From the NCBI GenBank assembly GCA_027487795.1, contig JAIYCX010000039.1:419811-483810 (forward strand): a stretch of DNA of 64,000 bases, in the 5' to 3' direction. The translations under genes and the position numbers were made by a program. The DNA comes from Pseudomonadota bacterium. GTDB taxonomy: Bacteria; Bdellovibrionota_C; UBA2361; SZUA-149; DAOLCO01. Below are positions 53,634 to 64,000 of the stretch, piece by piece. The number at the start of each line of letters is the position of its first letter. Position 1 is the stretch's first letter. The notes beneath the pieces are model-generated. The model saw only the letters and a program-made list of their open reading frames with translations, did no database searches and was not told the origin of the DNA.

Positions 53634-55211
53634 CTACTCCCACTCAATAGTAGAAGGCGGCTTGGTAGAGATATCAAGTACTACTCTATTTATTCCCTTA
53701 GTCTCATTTACTATTCTTGTTGAAATTCTTCTTAGAATTTCTTCTGGTAGTAAATACCAGTCAGCAGTCATACCATCTCTAGAAGTAACAATTCTTAGTG
53801 CGATGCACTCTTCATATGTACGACCATCACCCATTACTCCGACACTTTGCACAGGAAGTAATACAGCAAATGCTTGCCAAAGAGTGTCATTTAAACCTGA
53901 CTTCATAATTTCTTGTTGAACTATTAAATCAGCAGTGCGAAGTTTTTTTAATCTATCTTCTCTTACTTCACCTAGACATCTGACTGCTAAACCTGGGCCA
54001 GGGAAAGGTTGTCTATTAATGATATGCTTTGAAATTCCTAGTTCCAAGCCTATTAATCTAACTTCGTCTTTAAATAGTTCTCTTAATGGCTCTATTAGAG
54101 AGAGCTTCATAATATCTTTTAGTCCGCCGACATTGTGATGGCTTTTGATTGTAACAGAATTTCCTATAACAGAAACACTTTCAATAACATCAGGATAAAG
54201 TGTGCCTTGAACAAGATGAGAAACATCTGTGATTGTTTCAGCTTCATCTTCAAATACGTCAATAAAAACTCTACCAATAGTTTTTCTTTTCTTCTCTGGA
54301 TCAGTTTCACCTTCAAGCTCAGTTAAAAATCTCTCGCCTGAACTAGCAAGTTTTACATTTAGTCCAAGGGCTAGCATATCCTCCATTACTTGCTTAGCTT
54401 CACCTTCACGAAGTAATCCGTTATCAACGAAAATACAATGTAACCTAGAACCAATAGCTTTATGAACTAAAACAGCTGCAACAGTTGAATCCACTCCACC
54501 ACTGAGTCCACAAACAACATTACCTGTTGGAACTTGAGCTTGAATATTACTTATTGCTTCTTTAATAAAGCCTTTCATATCCCAATCTTTCTCTAACTTA
54601 GATATGCCAAATAAAAATTGACTTAGGATATCTTTACCGCGTTTAGTATGATGAACTTCTGGGTGAAATTGTACTCCGTAGAAATTTTTATCTGTATTTT
54701 GAAATGCTGCAACTGGAGAGCCTGAGGAAGTTGCTAAAGTTATAAACCCTACTGGTAATTCAGTAACTTTATCACCATGACTCATCCAAACGTCTATATT
54801 TTCATTGGCATGAAATTTTGAAAATAATCCGTTATTTTTTTTGATATTTACTTCAGCTGGTCCGAATTCACGAATACCTTGCTCTTTGCTCTCTTGATCT
54901 CCGCTAGCACTACGCATCCATCCTTCGACCTTACCGCCAAGTTCATCTGCCATTAGTTGCATACCGTAGCAAACTCCAAGAATTGGAAGACCTGAAGTCC
55001 AAATTTCCTTTGGTGGTCTAGGAGCGCCTTCTGTTCTTACAGATGATGGTCCGCCTGAGAGAATAAGTGCTTTAGCTTTTGATGCTAAGACTTTTTCATA
55101 TGAACAATTTCCTGGAATAATTTCACAATATACTCCAAGTTCTCTAACTGTTCTTGCTATTAACTGAGTGTACTGTGAGCCGTAATCTAGAATGAGTAAT
55201 TGTGTATTCAT
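53634..55211 (-). CDS. guaA: GMP synthase (glutamine-hydrolysing)
   Basis: 525 residues. The class I glutamine amidotransferase domain has GVCYGMQLMA (nucleophile Cys) and QFHPEVHHT. The ATP pyrophosphatase domain carries the P-loop CGLSGGVDSTVAA, and the C-terminal dimerisation domain ends RVVLDISTKPPSTIEWE. It converts XMP to GMP. 40 bp after guaB. Confidence 0.97.
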   Translation of the reverse strand: MNTQLLILDYGSQYTQLIARTVRELGVYCEIIPGNCSYEKVLASKAKALILSGGPSSVRTEGAPRPPKEIWTSGLPILGVCYGMQLMADELGGKVEGWMRSASGDQESKEQGIREFGPAEVNIKKNNGLFSKFHANENIDVWMSHGDKVTELPVGFITLATSSGSPVAAFQNTDKNFYGVQFHPEVHHTKRGKDILSQFLFGISKLEKDWDMKGFIKEAISNIQAQVPTGNVVCGLSGGVDSTVAAVLVHKAIGSRLHCIFVDNGLLREGEAKQVMEDMLALGLNVKLASSGERFLTELEGETDPEKKRKTIGRVFIDVFEDEAETITDVSHLVQGTLYPDVIESVSVIGNSVTIKSHHNVGGLKDIMKLSLIEPLRELFKDEVRLIGLELGISKHIINRQPFPGPGLAVRCLGEVREDRLKKLRTADLIVQQEIMKSGLNDTLWQAFAVLLPVQSVGVMGDGRTYEECIALRIVTSRDGMTADWYLLPEEILRRISTRIVNETKGINRVVLDISTKPPSTIEWE

Positions 55212-55251
55212 TATTTAAATTCTACTGTTAATAAATCTACTATAAATAAAA

Positions 55252-56760
<1,509 letters not shown>

Positions 56761-58434
56761 TTAGTTATCCATTTGCTTTCCTGAGCCTACTCCTCTTTTT
56801 CTAGTAACTAGTTTTATATCTGTTCCTGAAAAGCCGTATTTGTCACGAATCACATTTTTTATAAACCTTAGATATGAAAAATGTGCTTGCTTTGGATAAT
56901 TAAATACTAGCATAAATCTAGGCGGAGAAGTGTCAACTTGAGCTGCGTAAAATAGCTTTAATTGTCTCCCTCTGACAACTGGCGCTTGTACTCTAGTTAT
57001 ATTCTGTCTTAAGAGTTTATTTAAAGCTGTAGTTGAAACCCGTTTAGTTCTTTCAATAGCTACAGTAGCTGCTGCATCAAGAATTCTTGTTACTCTCCTA
57101 CCTTTTTGGGCGGAAATAAATATCATAGGAGCATAAGGTATAAATTTGAAAGTTTCTTTAACTTTTTCTTCAAAATCCTTAACAGCGGTGTGATCTTTAG
57201 AGGCAAGATCCCACTTATTTACAACGATTATAATTCCCTTACCTTGATCATGTGCTAAGCCTACGATTTTAGCATCTTGCTCAGTTGGACCTTCGTCAGC
57301 TGCTAAAACAACAACTGCAACATCACAATCTCCAATTGCTCTTAAAGATCTTAGAACGCTATATTTTTCTACAACATCTCCGATTCTACCCTTTTTTCTC
57401 ATTCCAGCGGTATCAATCAATTCAAACTCTTGTGAATTAACTGTCATTTTTTCATGTATAGAATCTCTAGTAGTTCCAGCGATAGCACTAGTGATAGCTC
57501 TATCAGTGCCTAGTAAAGCATTAAGAAGTGTTGATTTACCAACATTTGGTCTTCCTATGATTGCTACTCTGATAGTTTCAATCTTAGGCTCTTCTATTTC
57601 TATTGCAGTATCGTCTTCCTCTTCTTCATCGATTTCATATTCAAGATCATCTAGCTCTTTAGGAAGTGGTAGTAATGAAAAATCTTTTTCATAGTCAGAG
57701 TAATCCAATCCTTCGTCAGGATTAAATACTGGTGGAAACTCAGTAACTCTAGAAGAAACTTCTACTTTTGTATAGGAATCAGCTTGTTTTTCACCCTCTA
57801 TATCTTCAAACCAGCTAGAAGCTTCAACTAATTCTTCCTCACCTCTTTTGAATTTCTCTTCAAAGTTTTGAGTAATTTCTTTTCTAATCTTTTCTTGCTC
57901 TTCAAAATATAAATGCAGCTCAGCAAAATTATCTAATCGTGATAAGCAAGCAGTTATAACTTCTGATACTCCCCTTCCATGTAACGCACTGCACGGAATA
58001 ACCTCTTCAACTCCTAAAGAATAAAATTCAGCAGTTAAAGTTTCTAATTCCTTCCCATCACATTTATTTGCAATGAGAATAAAAGGCTTTCCGGAAGTTC
58101 TTAAAATATTTAAAACTTCTTCATCGGCAGTTTGAACACCATCTTTACTATCAACAAAGAATAGAACTAAATCTGCTTCTTCTACAGCTGACATTGCTTG
58201 TTTATAGACTTGATCTTTTAGTTCATCAGTAGAATTTCTTTCAATTCCGCCAGTATCAACCATATAAAATGGTATTTCATAGGTATCGATATAAGAATAA
58301 GCACGGTCTCTTGTAATACCTGGCTCATCTTCTACTACTTGTAGTTTGCTACCGCTGACTCTATTAAAAAATGTCGACTTGCCGACATTTGGCCTTCCAA
58401 CTATTGCTAGTATTGGGATTCTGAAATCTCTCAT
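56761..58434 (-). CDS. der: Ribosome-associated GTPase Der, with long acidic linker
   Basis: 557 residues, against a usual 435-500. Two GTPase domains: G1 GRPNVGKSTFF near residue 13 with DTGG, and G1 GRPNVGKSTLL near residue 290 with DTAGMRKKG. A KH-like C-terminal domain ends RFIKNVIRDKYGFSGTDIKL. The linker between G domains (about 173-287) is extended to roughly 115 residues and is rich in E, D and S (ELDDLEYEIDEEEEDD). Der acts in 50S assembly. Its start overlaps the era stop by 4 bp. Confidence 0.95.
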   Translation of the reverse strand: MRDFRIPILAIVGRPNVGKSTFFNRVSGSKLQVVEDEPGITRDRAYSYIDTYEIPFYMVDTGGIERNSTDELKDQVYKQAMSAVEEADLVLFFVDSKDGVQTADEEVLNILRTSGKPFILIANKCDGKELETLTAEFYSLGVEEVIPCSALHGRGVSEVITACLSRLDNFAELHLYFEEQEKIRKEITQNFEEKFKRGEEELVEASSWFEDIEGEKQADSYTKVEVSSRVTEFPPVFNPDEGLDYSDYEKDFSLLPLPKELDDLEYEIDEEEEDDTAIEIEEPKIETIRVAIIGRPNVGKSTLLNALLGTDRAITSAIAGTTRDSIHEKMTVNSQEFELIDTAGMRKKGRIGDVVEKYSVLRSLRAIGDCDVAVVVLAADEGPTEQDAKIVGLAHDQGKGIIIVVNKWDLASKDHTAVKDFEEKVKETFKFIPYAPMIFISAQKGRRVTRILDAAATVAIERTKRVSTTALNKLLRQNITRVQAPVVRGRQLKLFYAAQVDTSPPRFMLVFNYPKQAHFSYLRFIKNVIRDKYGFSGTDIKLVTRKRGVGSGKQMDN

Positions 58435-59375
58435 ATGCTTAGACCTATTTTTTGTATCCCTTGTTTTGTTAATGTCCAGTTTTCTTCTACTTTCACAAAA
58501 AGTTTAAGAAAAACTTTTTCTCCGTATATTTTTTCTAGTTCTAATCTAGCTTGCTCGCCGATCTTTTTTAGCATGCTTCCACCCTGACCAATGACTATTC
58601 CCTTATGGCTATCCTTTTCTACTAGGATATCCACCATAATTTTATTTAGTCCCTTCTCTTCAGTCCACTCAATACAATTTGTTGCTAGTGAATAAGGTAA
58701 TTCTTGAGATAAAAGCATAAACGCTTTTTCTCTAACTAATTCCGCTGCGAACTGTAAATCTGACTCTTCTGTAATGTAGTCTTCTGGGTATAATAATTCC
58801 CCGAATTCTAATTTATCTTCTATTTCCTTAACTAAAGTCTGTATGCCTTCTCCAGATTTTGCAGAGATTGGAATATAGGAAGTGACCGATGTAAATATTT
58901 TGGTGCTAAGTATTCCAATAACAGAAAGTAAATCTCTTTGATTTATATTATCTATTTTATTTAGAACTATAATATCTGGTGTATAGGCAGTGTTTAAAAA
59001 AGTCTGTTTATCTAAATAATTATAAATAGACTCCTCTGTTAGTTCTTGATCATCTGTTTTTAAAGAAAGTACCTTTGTAACATCAAGCATTAGTATTTTA
59101 ACATCTGCTGATTCTAATCCTTGAATGATTTCCTGACTTAGAAATTTAAAGAATTCTCCTCTATCAGTTTTTTTGAAAAAACCAGGGGCATCAATAAGAA
59201 CTAGCTGTGACGAATCAGTGGTTCTAACACCGATAATTCTTCTTCTGGTAGTTTGAGGCTTAGGAGAAACAATACTAACTTTTTTCCCTAGTAGTTTATT
59301 AGCTAGAGTAGATTTACCTGCATTTGCGGGTCCGTATAAAGTTATATAGCCTATTTTACGTTTTTCTTGATTCAT
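58431..59375 (-). CDS. era: GTPase Era
   Basis: 314 residues. G1 is GPANAGKSTLANKLLG (consensus GRPNVGKST), then TTRRRIIGVRT, G3 DAPGF (usually DTPG) and G4 NKID. The KH domain is at about 220-314 with VIGQGGSMLKKIGEQAR. Era binds 16S rRNA 3' end during 30S maturation. It overlaps rnc and der by 4 bp each. The G1 A and DAPG variants are within family range. Confidence 0.95.
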   Translation of the reverse strand: MNQEKRKIGYITLYGPANAGKSTLANKLLGKKVSIVSPKPQTTRRRIIGVRTTDSSQLVLIDAPGFFKKTDRGEFFKFLSQEIIQGLESADVKILMLDVTKVLSLKTDDQELTEESIYNYLDKQTFLNTAYTPDIIVLNKIDNINQRDLLSVIGILSTKIFTSVTSYIPISAKSGEGIQTLVKEIEDKLEFGELLYPEDYITEESDLQFAAELVREKAFMLLSQELPYSLATNCIEWTEEKGLNKIMVDILVEKDSHKGIVIGQGGSMLKKIGEQARLELEKIYGEKVFLKLFVKVEENWTLTKQGIQKIGLSI

Positions 59376-60547
59376 GAGTTTTTCTCAGTATTTTGTTCTG
59401 CTGTTTGTTCTGGCATTTTTTCTTGTATTTTTTCTGTAGTAGCTTGCTCTAGATTAGGTCTTCTTTTCTGATCTAACTCTGAAGGTAGTAGTAAGGCTGA
59501 TTCTATAAAGAATTTTTGCTCTGTATTTAATTTAATAGCATCAGCTTTAAACATCATCTTAAGTAATGCTTGTGCTGCTGCTTCTTGCTGAGCTGCTTTC
59601 TTAGTTGTCCCGCGTCCTCTACCGACTATTTGATTATCAACAAGGACAACTGTAACAAAAGTTGGAGCATGTTCTGGGCCTTCTACTAGTTCTAATAAAT
59701 ATGAAGGTGGCTCACTTCCATTTGCATGCAATACTTCCTGAAGTTCAGTCTTAGGATCAAAAGGTGTAACCTCAGTTAAGGCATCACCAAAAATAGATTC
59801 AACTAGTTTTAATGCTGTTTCATAGTTACTATCTCTATACACTGCGCCTATTAAAGCCTCCATAACATCTGCTAATATTGAAGGTCGATCGGCTCCACCT
59901 GCGGACTGCTCCCCTCTTCCTAGTCTAATAAAAGAGTTTACTTCATATTTTTTAGCAATCTGCGCTAAAGCTTGAGTATTAACGAGGGCTGCACGCATTT
60001 TTGATAGCTCTCCTTCCCTTGCTTCTGGGTGAAGATCACTTAATAAATGTGCTACTGATAGATCTAAAACTGCGTCTCCTAGAAATTCTAATCTTTCATA
60101 ATCTGATCTCTCTTTAACTCCTAAGGCTGATCTATGAGTTAAGGATCTAAGTAATAATGAACGATCTTTAAAAGTGTAATCTAATTTCTTTTCTAGAACT
60201 TCTACATCTTGTCTTTGTTGTAATGGCTCATTGTCGTTATCATTTAAGTCATCAGTCTTATGATATGTGCTATTTGTTCTTCTATCATCTGAATTTTTAA
60301 CCATTCTGTCTCCAAAGCCCTTGGAGTACTCTTGTTTTTTAGTAACTTGTTTAGCTAAGACTGGTTTATGGGGAGCGAAGTCATCCCAGGATTCTCTAGA
60401 TGGCTTACTGTAATTTGAATCATCATTCCTACTATATTCAGAGTCTCTGTGATTAGAATCTCTGTAGCTAGTATTTCTACTTCCAGTATTACTTCTGCTC
60501 TGAGTACCGTTAGATGGTGCTATTTTTCCAGGTTTTAATATTCGCAT
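59372..60547 (-). CDS. rnc: Ribonuclease III with long disordered N-terminal extension
   Basis: 391 residues; typical RNase III is 220-250. The first 115 residues are polar and disordered (SYRDSNHRDSEYSRNDD, and so on). The RNase III domain then starts LEKKLDYTFKDRSLLLRSLTHRSA, with the signature ERLEFLGDAVLDL and ILADVMEALIGAVY. The dsRNA-binding domain is DPKTELQEVLHANG to KKAAQQEAAAQALLKMM. It cuts dsRNA in rRNA and mRNA processing. It overlaps mtaB by 13 bp and era by 4 bp. Confidence 0.95.
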   Translation of the reverse strand: MRILKPGKIAPSNGTQSRSNTGSRNTSYRDSNHRDSEYSRNDDSNYSKPSRESWDDFAPHKPVLAKQVTKKQEYSKGFGDRMVKNSDDRRTNSTYHKTDDLNDNDNEPLQQRQDVEVLEKKLDYTFKDRSLLLRSLTHRSALGVKERSDYERLEFLGDAVLDLSVAHLLSDLHPEAREGELSKMRAALVNTQALAQIAKKYEVNSFIRLGRGEQSAGGADRPSILADVMEALIGAVYRDSNYETALKLVESIFGDALTEVTPFDPKTELQEVLHANGSEPPSYLLELVEGPEHAPTFVTVVLVDNQIVGRGRGTTKKAAQQEAAAQALLKMMFKADAIKLNTEQKFFIESALLLPSELDQKRRPNLEQATTEKIQEKMPEQTAEQNTEKNS

Positions 60548-62058
60548 AAAATTAACTGTCTATCCCTTATGAAAGTATGTGCGTTAACACGTAATCTTTT
60601 ACCGGGAAGAAGTTTTTTATCTGTATCACTGACAGGAACTGCAACAGTTAGATATTCACTAGAAGTCCCTTGAAGGAATTCTTGATTACTAACAAAATTT
60701 TTACCACTTGATGGAATAGCTAATTTTTCAATGGAAATAGATTTAGATTCGATAATAATATCTAAATCAGAACCAATTACTTTTTTAGCATGTTCAGAGA
60801 ACTTTTCTTCAGAAGCTCTCCTCCACATTTTAGATCTTTCTTTTCTTTCACTGAAAGAAACAGATCCGTCCAACCTAGTAGCAGCAGTACCAACCCGCTC
60901 AGAATACGGAAAAACATGAAGGTAGGAGAGAGGTAGAGAAACAAACTTTTTTATTCCTTCCTCTAAATCTTTTCTACTTTCCCCCGGAAACCCAGTGATA
61001 GTATCAGATCCTACAGTAAAAAAGCAAGTTTTATGCTTTTTATATTGTTCGTCTATATACCAAACTAAATCTTCGGCTTCTCCCAAGCTATACTTACGAT
61101 TCATTCTTTTAAGAATTTTATCGTTAAACGCTTGAAAACAGATATGAAGATGTGAGCAAAAAGTGTTACTTTGAGCCATAAAATCAATCATTTCAAAGCT
61201 TACATCATTAGGATCTAGGGAACTAAGTCTAATTCTAATGTCCTTAAATTCTTTATCTATTTTAATTAATAAGCTTAAAAGATTCTCTCCAATATCCTGC
61301 CCGTAGCCACCTAGGTGAGTACCAGTCAACACAACCTCTTTATATCCTAGATCTTCTAAGTTTTTTATTTCTTCAATGACTTTTGTACTGCTTTTGGAAC
61401 TAAGATGTCCTCTAGTAGATGGAATTATGCAAAATGTGCAGTGGTTCTCACATCCTTCTTGTACTCGTAGGTGAAATCTTGAGCGAAACTTAAACTCACC
61501 AATCGCGCCACCTGGGCCAGGAGTGTTTGTTGGTAAGTTTAGATTTTGAATATCAAATTTATAATGTGGGCGTTTTAAAAGAGTATTACTTTCTTTAGAT
61601 TTTTTAGGTAGCTGAACTAAATTATCGGTGACAATATTAGAAATACTATCAGAGTCTGAAATAGAAAATAATTCGTTAATTATTTCTTTTCTATCATTAG
61701 GAGAAACTACTTTTATACCTGGGAATTTATTAGTTAACTTTTCCTTTGAAGCCTCTGCCATGCATCCTGTGATAACTATTTTATCTGAGGAATAACTTAA
61801 TAAGGCTTTTTCAATAAACTTTAATGCTTCAGCATCTGCTGAATCTGTTACAGTACAAGTATTTATAACTAAATAGTCATTAGTATTTATATTGCGCTCA
61901 TCGGTGTTTGTTAAATTCTCTTGATGGTCAAAATCAGATGGAACTCCACCGTTTGTTTCAATTCTTGACGCAAGATCAATGGTGTCAGAGAAATTACTTC
62001 TGCATCCGAAGGTTTTGATCTTTACTGTTGGTTTAATATTTATAGCTGGCTTATTCAT
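60535..62058 (-). CDS. mtaB: tRNA t6A37 methylthiotransferase MtaB
   Basis: 507 residues; usual 400-450, so it has extra loops (about 37-60 and 130-185). The N-terminal UPF0004 domain has Cys19, Cys68 and Cys99 (FGCRSN, NTCTVT, TGCMAE). The radical SAM cluster is C203-x3-C207-x2-C210 (GCENHCTFC), followed by PSTRGHLSSK. The GCRSN form fits MtaB better than MiaB. It adds a methylthio group to t6A in tRNA. Immediately after mnmA. Confidence 0.88.
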   Translation of the reverse strand: MNKPAINIKPTVKIKTFGCRSNFSDTIDLASRIETNGGVPSDFDHQENLTNTDERNINTNDYLVINTCTVTDSADAEALKFIEKALLSYSSDKIVITGCMAEASKEKLTNKFPGIKVVSPNDRKEIINELFSISDSDSISNIVTDNLVQLPKKSKESNTLLKRPHYKFDIQNLNLPTNTPGPGGAIGEFKFRSRFHLRVQEGCENHCTFCIIPSTRGHLSSKSSTKVIEEIKNLEDLGYKEVVLTGTHLGGYGQDIGENLLSLLIKIDKEFKDIRIRLSSLDPNDVSFEMIDFMAQSNTFCSHLHICFQAFNDKILKRMNRKYSLGEAEDLVWYIDEQYKKHKTCFFTVGSDTITGFPGESRKDLEEGIKKFVSLPLSYLHVFPYSERVGTAATRLDGSVSFSERKERSKMWRRASEEKFSEHAKKVIGSDLDIIIESKSISIEKLAIPSSGKNFVSNQEFLQGTSSEYLTVAVPVSDTDKKLLPGKRLRVNAHTFIRDRQLILCEY

Positions 62059-62059
62059 A

Positions 62060-63151
62060 CTATTCTATAATACCGCCACCTAAAACTTCATACATACTAG
62101 CGTCACTGGTCTCTTTATAAAATACTGCCGCCTGACCTGGGCTCACTGTAGACCAGTCTGATAAAAATTCTACTTTTGCAGTATCAGGTTCAGAGCCAGG
62201 TGATATCAAACACTGAACACCGTCATGACGATATCGCATTTTAACTTTGGCTTTAAAGCTAGTTTCTATTTTTTTATTTGAGGTGAGAGTTATATCACGA
62301 ACATTAAAAAACTTCTTTTCTAGTTCCTGTTTTTCACCAATAGTGACAGAATTTGAGCTAGGATCTAATGCTAGAACGTATAAGGGATTATGGGCACTGA
62401 TACCTAATCCTTTTCTCTGTCCTACTGTATAATTAAATACACCTTCGTGCTTACCTAAGATATCGCCCTTGGAGTTTACAATATCACCCTCGGTTTTTAC
62501 TCCACCTTTTCTCTCTATAAATTTAGAGACGGAATCTGAAACAAAACAAATGTCCTGACTTTCAGCTTTGGATGCTATATCAAAGCCGTTCACTCTTAAA
62601 ACTTCTCTTACCTCTGGCTTTAACATATCCCCTACTGGAAATATTGTTGTAGCTAAGTCTTCTTGAGTTAGAGCATAAAGAAAATAACTTTGATCTTTAT
62701 TTAGATCTTTTGCTGTATAGAGACCATAACTCGAGTCTTCTTTTTGCTTAATTCTTGCGTAATGTCCAGTAGATATTAAATTTGCTCCAAAACCAATTCC
62801 TCGTTTTTTTAGTTCTGCAAATTTAACTTTTCTATTGCAATCTAAGCAAGGATTAGGTGTTTTCCCAGCTAGATAAGTATTAACAAATTTATCAATTACT
62901 TTTTCTCTGAATGAATCTTCAAAATCAAAAACATAAAATGGAAAGTCATAAACTTCTGAAATTTTCCTAGCATCATCAAAATCACTTGGTGAGCAGCATG
63001 TAGCTCTAGTAGAATTTCCACCGTTATTTTTATAATCCCAGACCTGCATCGATATTCCAATGACTTTATAGCCTTGCTGACTAAGTAAAATAGCAGCGGC
63101 ACAGGAGTCTACTCCTCCGCTCATTGCAAGAACTACTCTATTATCTTCCAT
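62060..63151 (-). CDS. mnmA: tRNA-specific 2-thiouridylase MnmA
   Basis: 363 residues. The PP-loop is AMSGGVDSCAAA (9-20). Catalytic Cys105 is in NPCLDCNRKVKF, and Cys202 is in ESQDICFVSD. STGHYARI and YTVGQRKGLGIS are clear. It thiolates U34 of tRNA with sulfur from the cysteine desulfurase just upstream, with which it overlaps by 1 bp (TAATG). Start ATG at 63151. Confidence 0.96.
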   Translation of the reverse strand: MEDNRVVLAMSGGVDSCAAAILLSQQGYKVIGISMQVWDYKNNGGNSTRATCCSPSDFDDARKISEVYDFPFYVFDFEDSFREKVIDKFVNTYLAGKTPNPCLDCNRKVKFAELKKRGIGFGANLISTGHYARIKQKEDSSYGLYTAKDLNKDQSYFLYALTQEDLATTIFPVGDMLKPEVREVLRVNGFDIASKAESQDICFVSDSVSKFIERKGGVKTEGDIVNSKGDILGKHEGVFNYTVGQRKGLGISAHNPLYVLALDPSSNSVTIGEKQELEKKFFNVRDITLTSNKKIETSFKAKVKMRYRHDGVQCLISPGSEPDTAKVEFLSDWSTVSPGQAAVFYKETSDASMYEVLGGGIIE

Positions 63152-64000
63152 TAGTTTAGTTCCTTTAAAGATGAATGAATTCTAGAAATACAGTTAGAAA
63201 GCTTTTTTACTCCAACATCTATGTCTGATTTGGTAACATCCCAATCAAAGCTTATCCTCAGGCATTCCCTAGCCTCTTTTGTGCTACAACCGATGGCGAG
63301 TGCTGCTTTTGTAGAATCTTGTTTACCTGAAGAACATGCGGATCCAGTAGAAGTATAAATTCCTTCAAGGTCAAGGGCTGCTAATAAATCTTCAGCTGGT
63401 ACTCCTGTAACTCTAAACAATAAGGTATTACATAAATAAGTTCCTGCTTCAGACGGAGTTAGGAAATTTATATCTAATTCTTGTTCTTTGATATTTTTTT
63501 CAATTAAAGTTCTTGCATAGTCTAGTAATGCTGTTCTTCTATGAAGTTCATCAGTATCATTAATTAAAGTTTCAAGGACCTTACCTAACGTATAAATACC
63601 TAACATAAACTCAGTCCCAGCTCTTAGTTTATCCTCTTGTGAGCCACCCATTACCAGTGGCTGAAACTGTCTACAAGTTGAATTAGTATTAAAAACTAAT
63701 CCTCCGACTCCAGATAATGCCCCTATCTTATGAGCTGAAAATGCTACTGCATCTACTCCAGACTTAAACAGAGTTTCTAAATTTATCTCTGACTTAGTAA
63801 GTGCTTGAGTAATATCACTGACAATTATTCCGTCATATCCGCTAGATCTTAGTTTTTCCGCTACTAGAGCCAAAGGTTGAATTGCTCCTGTTTCATTACT
63901 TGCATACATTAATGAAACTAATTCTGTATCCGCATCTACTAAATTAGTAATAGACTCTACATCGAGAATCCCTGTTCGTGCTCCGTAGTCGCCTTGCTTA
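63151..64000 (-). CDS. Cysteine desulfurase (IscS/NifS), N-terminus beyond the window
   Basis: The open frame continues to the right edge with no in-frame stop, so it is partial. MYASNETGAIQPL (substrate contact), then SDITQALTKS (aspartate for PLP), AFSAHKIGALSGVGG (PLP Lys at HK) and STGSACSSGKQDST (active-site Cys loop) are all visible. It mobilises cysteine sulfur as a persulfide, probably to MnmA directly downstream. IscS and NifS types cannot be separated without the N-terminus. Confidence 0.9.
   Translation of the reverse strand, partial: KQGDYGARTGILDVESITNLVDADTELVSLMYASNETGAIQPLALVAEKLRSSGYDGIIVSDITQALTKSEINLETLFKSGVDAVAFSAHKIGALSGVGGLVFNTNSTCRQFQPLVMGGSQEDKLRAGTEFMLGIYTLGKVLETLINDTDELHRRTALLDYARTLIEKNIKEQELDINFLTPSEAGTYLCNTLLFRVTGVPAEDLLAALDLEGIYTSTGSACSSGKQDSTKAALAIGCSTKEARECLRISFDWDVTKSDIDVGVKKLSNCISRIHSSLKELN

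Noticed and set aside
54135..54465. Plus-strand reading frames inside guaA
   Set aside because: Antisense to a highly conserved gene, with no ribosome-binding site or family match.

Overview
The window is about 64 kb of compact, AT-rich bacterial chromosome (roughly one third G+C by eye) that uses the standard code. It suggests a flagellated, Gram-negative-type bacterium from a poorly sampled lineage. It has lipoproteins, an inward-rectifier K+ channel, the flagellar proteins FliD and FlaG, a LapA-like membrane protein, MopE-type and thrombospondin-type-3 secreted proteins, and a full bacillithiol pathway. I cannot assign a phylum. A deltaproteobacterial-grade or Bdellovibrio-like group, or a non-photosynthetic cyanobacterial relative, would fit equally well. 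No rRNA, prophage, insertion sequence or CRISPR array was seen.

Layout. 1-3.2 kb (minus): coaBC (cut by the window edge), an MBL-fold hydrolase and a GT39 membrane glycosyltransferase. 3.3-8.9 kb: recD2, tRNA-Ala and tRNA-Ile, an HNH nuclease, a CCA-adding-type enzyme and a spondin-domain lipoprotein. 8.9-16.8 kb (minus): the classical transcription/translation operon rimP-nusA-ylxR-infB-rbfA-nrnA-truB, followed by greA. 17.6-24.5 kb: ribH, a Cys-rich lipoprotein, KirBac, a PolB-like exonuclease and two large secreted repeat proteins. 24.6-30 kb: an accessory block with three stand-alone Clp-N-domain proteins without ATPase modules, two unknown membrane proteins and a large palindromic element. 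30-38.2 kb: a RelE/ParE toxin-antitoxin pair, tRNA-Lys, fatty-acid-type enzymes, a flippase-like protein, a DjlA-like protein, FliD/FlaG and a TrmH-type methyltransferase. 38.3-43.5 kb: ettA, a membrane J-protein, a LapA-TPR fusion and gpmI. 43.5-51.8 kb: SseB, then a methyltransferase-bshC-bshB1-bshA operon, a GT2 glycosyltransferase and a carbamoyltransferase. 51.8-53.6 kb: an accessory gap with a small terminal-inverted-repeat unit carrying a Gly-rich mini-gene, a VapBC pair and a second large palindrome. 53.6-64 kb (minus): iscS(partial)-mnmA-mtaB-rnc-era-der, then guaB-guaA.

Main points of interest. (1) Two large intergenic palindromes (25870-26025 and 53433-53605) have unrelated arms but share an internal hairpin in which at least one base pair covaries, which suggests an undescribed structured-element family. 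(2) A 421-bp unit (52151-52571) is bounded by 15-bp inverted repeats. It contains two strong hairpins and one well-initiated 64-codon Gly/Ser/Asn/Gln-rich gene. (3) Two divergent Clp-N paralogues keep nearly identical leaders and terminators. (4) A SAM methyltransferase heads the bacillithiol operon and may make N-methyl-bacillithiol. (5) ylxR has its conserved N-terminus encoded upstream of any ATG, GTG or TTG.
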